A stretch of 64,000 nucleotides of DNA from Rhodopirellula islandica (GTDB taxonomy: Bacteria; Planctomycetota; Planctomycetia; Pirellulales; Pirellulaceae): the NCBI RefSeq assembly GCF_001027925.1, contig NZ_LECT01000007.1, positions 62,001 through 126,000 of the forward strand, in the 5' to 3' direction. Shown in pieces: positions 17,708 through 25,237 of the stretch. The translations under genes and the position numbers were made by a program. The notes under the pieces were generated by a model. That model had not been told where the DNA came from. It did not search any database and was given only the letters and a program-made list of their open reading frames with translations. Each line of letters starts with the position of its first letter. Position 1 is the first letter of the stretch.

Positions 17708-17807
17708 CGACCTCAGCCAGCGGATTGCGATGGCGATGCCTGCGTGAGACCGCTTTGAACTACAATGGCCAGGAAAAGTGGCGTTCTTCTTCTGGAGTGA
17801 TTGTTTG

Positions 17808-18992
17808 ATGCGGTTTCGTACCTTGTTTGCTGGTTGTTGTTTGCTCGGATCATTGTCGGCCCCGGTCGCTGAGTTGTCAGCGGAAGAGGCGTCGGCGTTT
17901 GAGATTCGTTTGTTGACCCTGGATGCCAATGAAGGCATCGCCGCGGGGGACGTCGATGGCGATGGCAAGACCGACTTGGTCGCCGGACGCAACTGGTTTC
18001 GCAACGGCGATTGGGCTCCTCGTCCCTTGCGAGCGATCGAAGACTGGAACGGCTACGTTCAGAGCAATGGCGACTACCTGTTTGACGTTGACTCCGACGG
18101 GAAGTTGGATGTGATTGCGGGATCGTTTTTACCCACCGAGGTGAAGTGGTATCGCAATCCAGGCGACGAAGCGTTGCAACTGGGGAAAATGTGGCCCGAG
18201 TCCACTTTGGTCGACACAGGGGCCTCCGCCAACGAAGGCCAATTGTTCGAGGACATCGATGGCGATGGCCGTCCCGAATGGATTGTGAACAGCTGGAAGA
18301 ATGAGGTTCCGACGGTGATTTGGCGGCTTGAACCGACCGAATCGAAGGAGGCCGGAAAGCCAGCCTATGAATTGAAACGTCAGGTCTTAGGAGAACAATT
18401 CAATGGCCACGGAATTGGCGTCGGCGACATCAACGGCGACGGTCGAAACGACATCCTGGTCGGTTGGGGATGGTATGAGCAACCCGCCGAAGATCCATGG
18501 GGACAACCGTGGATCGCCCACCAAGATTGGAAATTGCACGCCAGTTTGCCAATGCTGATTGAAGACATCGATCAAGATGGCGACCAAGACCTGATCTATG
18601 GCGAAGGACACAACTTCGGATTGCAGTGGTGGGAGAACACCGGGGTGGATGAGTCGGGATCCATCGAGTGGAAAGAGCATGAAATTGATCGTCGGTTCAG
18701 CCAGCCACACTCGATGATCTGGGTGGACTTGGATGGTGATGGCAGCAAGGATCTTGTGACCGGCAAACGCTACTACGCTCACAACGGAAACGATCCGGGC
18801 GGAAAAGAAGTTCCGTGTCTGTACTGGTACTCGTTCGATGTTGCGTCAAAATCGTTTCAGCGGCACGTGATTGACGAAGGCCGCGTGGGAACCGGGTTGC
18901 AGATCATTGCCGAAGATCTGAACGACGACGGCAAAATGGACCTGGCAGTGGCCGGAAAAAGCGGCACTTACCTCTTGTTAGCCAAACCCTGA
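17808..18992 (+). CDS. Exported FG-GAP/VCBS repeat protein
   Basis: This secreted beta-propeller protein of about 394 residues starts at the ATG at 17808, with a signal peptide (MRFRTLFAGCCLLGSLSAP) cut before AEEAS. Calcium-binding FG-GAP motifs of the form DxDxDGxxD recur about seven times: DVDGDGKTDLVAG, DVDSDGKLDVIAG, DIDGDGRPEW, DINGDGRNDILVG, DIDQDGDQDLIYG, DLDGDGSKDLVTG and DLNDDGKMDLAV. Such proteins are abundant in planctomycetes and are thought to work outside the cytoplasm in adhesion or ligand binding; no catalytic motif is seen. It leads a plus-strand cluster, the next gene starting 19 bases downstream. Confidence 0.87.
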   Translation: MRFRTLFAGCCLLGSLSAPVAELSAEEASAFEIRLLTLDANEGIAAGDVDGDGKTDLVAGRNWFRNGDWAPRPLRAIEDWNGYVQSNGDYLFDVDSDGKLDVIAGSFLPTEVKWYRNPGDEALQLGKMWPESTLVDTGASANEGQLFEDIDGDGRPEWIVNSWKNEVPTVIWRLEPTESKEAGKPAYELKRQVLGEQFNGHGIGVGDINGDGRNDILVGWGWYEQPAEDPWGQPWIAHQDWKLHASLPMLIEDIDQDGDQDLIYGEGHNFGLQWWENTGVDESGSIEWKEHEIDRRFSQPHSMIWVDLDGDGSKDLVTGKRYYAHNGNDPGGKEVPCLYWYSFDVASKSFQRHVIDEGRVGTGLQIIAEDLNDDGKMDLAVAGKSGTYLLLAKP

Positions 18993-19011
18993 CGCTCGCT
19001 CGAAACCATTG

Positions 19012-19425
19012 ATGACGCAATCTTCCACGGACCCCGTTGAATCCCCTTCTCCGGCCATCACGATTGCGGACGCGCAGGAACAGGTCGACCAATGGATTCA
19101 AACCATTGGCGTGCGGTACTTTGATGAAATGACCAATTTGGCTCAGTTGGTCGAGGAGGTTGGCGAGGTCGCTCGCATCCTTTCACGCACCAAGGGCGAG
19201 CAGTCCACCAAGTCGGGGGTGGTGCTGGGGGAGTTGTCCGATGAGCTCGCCGATGTGATGTTCGTCGTGATCTGCCTGGCCAATCAATCGGGCATCGATT
19301 TGACGGACGCCCTGCGGCGAAACCTCGAAAAGAAAACCAAACGGGATGAGTCTCGGCATCGCAACAATGCGAAGCTGGTGGGAGACGGGGAAGCGGCAAG
19401 ATCTAAGTCGCCGGAATCCAAGTGA
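19012..19425 (+). CDS. MazG-like nucleotide pyrophosphohydrolase
   Basis: The small cytoplasmic protein (137 residues) starts at the ATG at 19012. It has the all-alpha NTP-PPase metal motifs: the first helix with NLAQLVEEVGEVAR (ExxE) and the second with GELSDELADVMFVVI (ExxxD). Family enzymes hydrolyse non-canonical or damaged nucleoside triphosphates to monophosphates and pyrophosphate. The size fits a single-domain MazG-like or dCTPase-type member rather than two-domain E. coli MazG. The tail is charged and probably disordered. Its stop overlaps the GTG start of the TauE/SafE gene (GTGA), implying coupled translation. Confidence 0.82.
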   Translation: MTQSSTDPVESPSPAITIADAQEQVDQWIQTIGVRYFDEMTNLAQLVEEVGEVARILSRTKGEQSTKSGVVLGELSDELADVMFVVICLANQSGIDLTDALRRNLEKKTKRDESRHRNNAKLVGDGEAARSKSPESK

Positions 19426-20198
19426 GCTTTCTTGAAATCCTGGCTCAGCCGGAAACGTGGCGTTTGGTGAGCATCTTGTGCTTGGGCATCTTCGTGCAAG
19501 CCGCCGCAGGATTCGCGGGCGGGTTGGTGATCGTGCCCTTGCTGCTGTGGGCGGGGTATTCGATTCCAGAAGCCCAGACGTCGTTGTTGGTCGCGACGAT
19601 CCCTCAGAATCTGTGGGGAGTGATTTCGTTTCGGGATTCGCTGGAGCCCAAACGCCTGGTGTGGCCGGGGGCGGCGCGTTTGCTGTTCTTGCCGTTGGGC
19701 GTGTTGACGCTGCAGTGGATGGAATCGTTTTCGATGATGACGTTGCGGCAAGTCGTCGGCGCGGCGGTGTTGACGGCCACCCTGACGACGATGTTGTTTC
19801 GACCTCGACCGCGAGATCAAGTCGATCCGATGTGGAGCTACCTCGTGTTCCCGCTCTCAGGTTTTTTGCAGGGTTTGGTCGGGATGGGCGGGCCGCCGAT
19901 GGTGCTTTGGGTGCAAGCTCACGACTGGGACACACGGCGAATGCGTGGGTTTCTGTTCTCGATGTACCTGATCAGTTTGGCACCGGGGATCGCCGTGCTG
20001 GCTTGGTTCTTCGGTTCACGTGTGATTCCACCGGCGTTGATTGCTGCCGCTGCGATCCCTCTTTTGCTGGTCGTCACCTTGGTCGGGCTGAAAGTCGGCA
20101 CGGCCTTGGGGACGCAGCGTCTACGGCGGATCACGATGGCATTGTTATTGCTCATGGGGGTGGCTGGTTTGGCCGCACCTTGGTTGTCGCCCGTCTGA
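19422..20198 (+). CDS. TauE/SafE (DUF81) family membrane permease
   Basis: The 258-residue integral membrane protein has about eight hydrophobic segments in the two-fold arrangement of the TauE/SafE family. It includes the conserved GFAGGLVIVPLLLWAGYS-like first half and the GLVGMGGPPMVLWV motif that begins the second half. Members export or import sulfite, sulfonates or organic anions. The GTG start at 19422 overlaps the MazG-like stop by four bases. Nothing in the neighbourhood points to sulfur metabolism, so the substrate is open. Confidence 0.85.
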   Translation: MSFLEILAQPETWRLVSILCLGIFVQAAAGFAGGLVIVPLLLWAGYSIPEAQTSLLVATIPQNLWGVISFRDSLEPKRLVWPGAARLLFLPLGVLTLQWMESFSMMTLRQVVGAAVLTATLTTMLFRPRPRDQVDPMWSYLVFPLSGFLQGLVGMGGPPMVLWVQAHDWDTRRMRGFLFSMYLISLAPGIAVLAWFFGSRVIPPALIAAAAIPLLLVVTLVGLKVGTALGTQRLRRITMALLLLMGVAGLAAPWLSPV

Positions 20199-20291
20199 TT
20201 TTTAAGTGAATGTCACGGTGTCAGGTTGGCTGAGCCGAATGGCTGCGTCTTGTATTTGTGTTGCGGGTTTGAAAGTCCTTTTGTGAGTCCC

Positions 20292-21146
20292 ATGATGGAT
20301 CTGATTTTGTCGTCGGTTGAGGTCGCGGCGGAAGCGCCGCTGTGGTCGGTGCCATCCTTGATTGCGCTGTTCGCGTTGACGCTGATGGAAATCGTGTTGG
20401 GCATCGACAACATTGTGTTCATCGCGATTCTGACCGGTAAATTGCCCGCCGAGAAACGTTCCTTCGCTCGGCGGTTTGGATTGTTTCTCGCGATGGGGAT
20501 GCGCATCCTGCTGCTGTTGATGATCGGTTGGCTGATGAGTCTGCAGTCGCCGATTTTTGAACTGTCGTCGCTGGTCCCGGTGGAGACGCTGAAAGAGCAC
20601 TTGATCGCCGACCCTGAGATCAACGAGATCAGCGGTCGCGATTTGATCTTGTTGTTCGGTGGTATGTTTTTGATGTTCACCGCGGTTCGAGAAATTCACC
20701 ACAAAGTGGAAGGGGAGCACGACGACGACCCGCAGATGGACATGGATTTGCCCGAGGCCGATGCGGCGGTGAAATCGCGAAAACCGGTGACCGTGACTTC
20801 GGTGTTGGTTCAGATCGCGGTGATGGACGTGATCTTTTCGCTTGATAGCGTGATCACTGCGGTCGGGATGGCATCGCACCTGCCGATCATGATCGCGGCG
20901 GTGGTGATCAGTGTGGGGGTGATGATCACGTTTGCCAATCAAATCAGTGACTTCGTTCAGGAGCACCCAACTGTCAAAATGTTGGCGTTGTCATTCCTGA
21001 TTCTGATTTCGGTGGTGCTGCTCAGCGAAGCCGTCGGAACGCCGATCAACAAAGGCTACGTTTACTTCGCGATGGCATTCTCAATGATGGTCGAGTTTTT
21101 GAACCTTCGCACAACGAAAAAAGTGGTCGTCCAGCCCGCTCAGTGA
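20292..21146 (+). CDS. TerC family integral membrane protein
   Basis: About 284 residues are encoded from the ATG at 20292 (MMDLILSSVEV). There are seven or so membrane helices and the two conserved acidic membrane motifs of TerC: MEIVLGIDNIVFIAIL near residue 36 and DVIFSLDSVITAVGMA near residue 185. TerC proteins are implicated in metal-ion (notably manganese) efflux at the membrane and in tellurite resistance. A His/Asp-rich cytoplasmic loop (HHKVEGEHDDDPQMDMD) separates the halves and could bind metal (inference). Its last 7 bases overlap the 3' end of the convergent ASPIC gene. Confidence 0.9.
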   Translation: MMDLILSSVEVAAEAPLWSVPSLIALFALTLMEIVLGIDNIVFIAILTGKLPAEKRSFARRFGLFLAMGMRILLLLMIGWLMSLQSPIFELSSLVPVETLKEHLIADPEINEISGRDLILLFGGMFLMFTAVREIHHKVEGEHDDDPQMDMDLPEADAAVKSRKPVTVTSVLVQIAVMDVIFSLDSVITAVGMASHLPIMIAAVVISVGVMITFANQISDFVQEHPTVKMLALSFLILISVVLLSEAVGTPINKGYVYFAMAFSMMVEFLNLRTTKKVVVQPAQ

Positions 21147-24100
21147 GCCTGTGCTTGGCTTCGACGCTCCGGTGTCATCTCGCCACGCGACCAGAATTGC
21201 CGGAACGGTTGTTCCCGCGAAAGGTGGTTGGCGTTGGTTTGACGTGAATTGGCCGCCTCGCTGATCTGCGAAGTGGTGGGCGGGTACTTGCTCATGGATT
21301 GAAATGGCAACGGCAGCGTTGATTGACCAGCCAACGTGTTCAGGTCGGCGTCCTTGTCCCAACCCACCCCGTGCAAGACGAAGTCGCGTTGCTTGGAAGC
21401 GGCCAGTGGTTCCTTGGGAACCGCGAAACGCAACCGGATCTCATCGCCGCCGCTGATGACAACCATGGAATCATCCCAGTCGGCGATCAAGTCCTCGACG
21501 GGGCCGTACTGGGTCAGTGGACCGTCCAGAGGCGGCCATCGCGGAGCATCCTGCGCCGTTTGGTAGTCGTAGGTCTCGGGTTGTTTGGAACCGGGGTGGA
21601 TGCGTCGAGAAAAACCGTGCCAAGCCACTTCTGCAGACTGCAGTTGCAGCGGTCGCACGTCCACCAGGTCACGGAGTCGCTCGATCTCGGCCACTGTGCG
21701 AACGGACACCGCGGCCGAGTCCCAATAGATCTGGTTGGTGGTTCGGATTCGCACGCGAGGGTCGTCTCGGTTCATGAAATCGGTGACATCGACCACGATG
21801 GTTTTGTTCTTGCCGCCAGGGAACCCAATGAAAGGCGAGGCCATTTTCCAGCCGGATTCAGAGGCGTCATCAGGGACCCACAGCGAAGGAGGTTCGGGCG
21901 ATGCAAGTTCAGGGTTCTGGTCAATTTGGATGTTCAGCGAGGTGTCTGTCGGAAGGATCCAACCGTTGAGAACCAAATGGATTTTTGCATCCCCGGAGGT
22001 CTCATTGGAGACACGATCACTGAGGTCCAGGTCGATCCAGTGGGGCGGGCAGAGGCCTTGTCGAAAGCGGTGTTCGAACCCTTGCACGTGCTCGCCATCC
22101 GTTTCGCGGAGGAGTGACGTGACATCGGTTCCCGCGGTATCGGTGGCTTTCAAAATCGGGCGAAGTTCCGATCGATCGAAGGCGTGGATCGTTGGTTCGG
22201 CGATCGAGGGTGGGCCCACCTTCTCATTGGTGAACACCACGATGTCTTCGGGGTGGTCAATCGCGGCCAATCCCAATTGGTCGAAGTAGGCGACTTCCCA
22301 AAGCTCTTCCGTGATTCGAAGTTCGTAGGCTCCGTCGTTGGGGGCCAAGAACTTTCCTTCGACCAGCAAGTGTTCCCAAGGTCGGTCAGGCACGACCACA
22401 CCGGGGGACGTTTGCAGTCCCAGCGGCGCGGCCCACAAACAGTCGGTGACAAATTCAAATCGCTCGCCGTTGAAGGCATACAGGTAAGGGCAAGATCCTT
22501 TGAGCGTTTGTTCTTCTTCGATCATGACGCCAGGTTCAATCTTGGGAACCGATTGCGTCAGGCCGTTGGGGAAGATGACTCGCAGGTTCCCTGGGCCGAC
22601 CAGACCATCAAGCCCAAAATGGGTGGTGGGTTCCGTAACAATGCGAGAGCGATAGTGCGGGCCAAAACGAAGTTCCAAAACCGAGCCCACGGCATAGTGG
22701 TTGACTCGTCCGCTGTTCGCATTGTTGTCATCAATGCCTTTGAAGCGAACGGAGACGGCTTTGCCGTCCAGTTCCGTTGAGTTGGAGGCGATGGAAATGG
22801 TGGATGCTTGGGGTTCACTCGCTTCCGACCAACCCGCTAAATCAAGACGCAAGTCACCATCGAAGTCGACGGCCGAGCGAATGTGAACCGCTGGATGGTC
22901 GGTCGCGTTTTTCCATTGCAGTTCTTGTTGCGGGCCGAAAGCGGAAGGCGAATCTTCGGAAATCGAGGTGGCTGAAAGTTCCAGCGCGGAGGAGGCGATT
23001 CCGCCACGAAGGCATTCGAAGAAACTGTCGTTGTCCAAGTCCGCAACGATGAGTGAGCCTGGTTGGGGTGCCGTTGGCTGTGTTGCGTCTTCCGTTGTCG
23101 GCCAGGAGAAAGGTGTGACCGCATCCACTCGCCAGACACCGATGTCGCCGGTGTGCGACAACACGAGTTGGCCTATTTCAGGCGACCCCAGCACGATGTC
23201 CCAGGACACATTGCCGTCGATGTCTTCGATGGCCAGCGAATCGACTCCTGGCAGAACCGGGATGTCGTCGAAGTACGAGAAGCGAAACTGCAGGTGAAGC
23301 AAGTTTTCGATCCAGCCGACGCGACCGGATTGAGGATGAACGGTCACGACGTCCAGGTCCAAATCGCGATCCAAGTCCGCGATCGCGAAAGCGACGGGGG
23401 GATCCTTTGGGTCCCACTCGCTTGCTTGTTGGTCATTCGTCGGCAACGGGAAGAACGTTCGGTTGCCACGGTTGACCAGCAATTCCCAGCCCCGCTGAGT
23501 TGCGGCCATGAGGTCGAGGTCACCGTCGCCTTCGAAGTCGCCACTGATCATTGCGTGGACGTTCTGGAGTGTCTCCAGCCCGTCGGCGGTGTCCGTTTTC
23601 AGAGCGTTTTCAGCCGTCGCGTCGGGGGTGCCGAAGTCTCTTCCGTCGACAACGACCAATTGAGCGCCCGAGTCGCCATAGAGGATCAGACTTCGAATTG
23701 TATTGTGGCTGCGTGAGGTTGTGTTTTGCCGAAGCCGCCCAGATGAACTGGAGTCAACCATGAACAGATCCGCGACCATCATGCCGGTCCACCGGCCGTC
23801 CACGTTCAAGGTTCCGTGGTTCTGCCAGCCCTCGTCACCTTGCATCCAAAGAAGCAACTGCGCGGAGTCCTCGCCGGGGTGCATCGAGACCAAGTCCATT
23901 CGGAAATCGAGGTTGGCGTCGATGGGAATCATCTCGGCCGGCACAGGGAGTTTTCCATCGGCGGAATCCGCCGCGGCCTCCACGCTCAGTGATTCCACTG
24001 CAAAAGACAACGCTCCTGAGGCCGATGGGATGCGAGATTGCTCGGAAACTTGCGCAGACAGACGACGCAGGGATTCAAACTGAATCAGATCCAAGGGGTG

Positions 24101-25150
24101 TGGTGACGCTCGACGACGATCGGTTTTAATCAGCTCGGTTGAGTTCAGCAGATTGAACCAGAGCATCATTTGGTTGTCGGCAGCTTCAAATTCACCGGCT
24201 TCCACCGAGGCCACAATTCCATCGACCAATTCACCAGGTGTCTTTCCGATCGGGGCGGTTTGTTGGCGAAGGGTGGGTTCGATCGACGCGGCCAGTGTTT
24301 GTGTCCGCCGGATCGCATCGACGGCTGATTTGGATTGATTCGCGATTCCAAGGCGGGCGGCTCGGACTGCCAGATAAAGGTTGTTGGGTTGTTGATCGGA
24401 AAGCTGTGTCAACGCGTTCGCGGCGGGATCCAGGATCGTGGCCGGAATCCCACGGATGGGATCTTCCAACACATCGATGACTTGGGTCAGCGTGCCCGCC
24501 AATAAAATGGAATTGTTCTTGCTGCCGTCGCTTTCAGTTGTGTTTTGGATCGATTCGATCAGTCTCGCAAAAACTTCCTTGCGGATGGACTGCATCACCG
24601 AGCGTGGCAGCAGTTTGGCTTCGTTCAGATCGACGCGGGCGTTCATCCATGTGGCAAGATTGGAATCGCCACCGAGTTCAACATACTTTTGGATCAGACC
24701 GCGAGTTTCGGATAGCAACGCTGCCAGACGCTGACGGGCAGCCTGCTTTTCGTCTTGTTTGGCGGAGGCGTCAGTGGCGACGGCCGTCAATTCGTCGATC
24801 GTCAGGGCTCGGTTCAGGGCCCGGTTCAGGGCGATCGAGAGATCCTCGGGACGAGTCTTGGAGAGCGAGGACCATGCCGTTTCGGCTTGGTCGGTTTCCA
24901 AGTTCTCCATCGAGGCCAGCGCAACTCGGTTCAGATCAAGGTTCTGCGACGCGAGCTGATTGGCATCTTCGTCGACCTCCGTGAGGGTGTCATCGTCGGC
25001 AACATCGGCTGGCCCGCGACTGAACCAATACCCTGCCCCAGCGAGCACACCAAGAGCGACGAGGGCGATCCCCCAGACGCTGGAAGTGGGCTGTTTGTTG
25101 GCCTGAGATTGCTGGTTGGCGGGGGATTGAGATGAAGTCACCGATAGCAT
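21140..25150 (-). CDS. Giant membrane-anchored FG-GAP / ASPIC-UnbV protein
   Basis: The protein has about 1336 residues from the ATG at 25150. A GTG at 25141 has better Shine-Dalgarno spacing to AAGGA and may be the real start. One N-terminal transmembrane segment (GIALVALGVLAGAGYWF) places the rest outside the cytoplasm. Residues about 60-400 are helical, with an ALNRALNRAL mini-repeat. Then come FG-GAP repeats (DFEGDGDLDLMAA, DLDRDLDLDVVTV, DLDNDSFFE, DFDGDLRLDLAGW). An ASPIC/UnbV region lies near residues 790-890 (LELRFG, HFGLDG, NLRVIFPNG). The C-terminal 400 residues are beta-rich and unassigned. ASPIC proteins are common in planctomycetes and their role is poorly known. It follows the Hsp70 operon by 87 bases. 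Confidence 0.82.
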   Translation of the reverse strand: MLSVTSSQSPANQQSQANKQPTSSVWGIALVALGVLAGAGYWFSRGPADVADDDTLTEVDEDANQLASQNLDLNRVALASMENLETDQAETAWSSLSKTRPEDLSIALNRALNRALTIDELTAVATDASAKQDEKQAARQRLAALLSETRGLIQKYVELGGDSNLATWMNARVDLNEAKLLPRSVMQSIRKEVFARLIESIQNTTESDGSKNNSILLAGTLTQVIDVLEDPIRGIPATILDPAANALTQLSDQQPNNLYLAVRAARLGIANQSKSAVDAIRRTQTLAASIEPTLRQQTAPIGKTPGELVDGIVASVEAGEFEAADNQMMLWFNLLNSTELIKTDRRRASPHPLDLIQFESLRRLSAQVSEQSRIPSASGALSFAVESLSVEAAADSADGKLPVPAEMIPIDANLDFRMDLVSMHPGEDSAQLLLWMQGDEGWQNHGTLNVDGRWTGMMVADLFMVDSSSSGRLRQNTTSRSHNTIRSLILYGDSGAQLVVVDGRDFGTPDATAENALKTDTADGLETLQNVHAMISGDFEGDGDLDLMAATQRGWELLVNRGNRTFFPLPTNDQQASEWDPKDPPVAFAIADLDRDLDLDVVTVHPQSGRVGWIENLLHLQFRFSYFDDIPVLPGVDSLAIEDIDGNVSWDIVLGSPEIGQLVLSHTGDIGVWRVDAVTPFSWPTTEDATQPTAPQPGSLIVADLDNDSFFECLRGGIASSALELSATSISEDSPSAFGPQQELQWKNATDHPAVHIRSAVDFDGDLRLDLAGWSEASEPQASTISIASNSTELDGKAVSVRFKGIDDNNANSGRVNHYAVGSVLELRFGPHYRSRIVTEPTTHFGLDGLVGPGNLRVIFPNGLTQSVPKIEPGVMIEEEQTLKGSCPYLYAFNGERFEFVTDCLWAAPLGLQTSPGVVVPDRPWEHLLVEGKFLAPNDGAYELRITEELWEVAYFDQLGLAAIDHPEDIVVFTNEKVGPPSIAEPTIHAFDRSELRPILKATDTAGTDVTSLLRETDGEHVQGFEHRFRQGLCPPHWIDLDLSDRVSNETSGDAKIHLVLNGWILPTDTSLNIQIDQNPELASPEPPSLWVPDDASESGWKMASPFIGFPGGKNKTIVVDVTDFMNRDDPRVRIRTTNQIYWDSAAVSVRTVAEIERLRDLVDVRPLQLQSAEVAWHGFSRRIHPGSKQPETYDYQTAQDAPRWPPLDGPLTQYGPVEDLIADWDDSMVVISGGDEIRLRFAVPKEPLAASKQRDFVLHGVGWDKDADLNTLAGQSTLPLPFQSMSKYPPTTSQISEAANSRQTNANHLSREQPFRQFWSRGEMTPERRSQAQAH

Positions 25151-25237
25151 CCTTGAAAAACAAACTGACACGAGCTCGAGAGCGGATGCAGTCTAACAAA
25201 TGCGAGGGATTTCGATGCGGCAGACGATCGAATCTGC

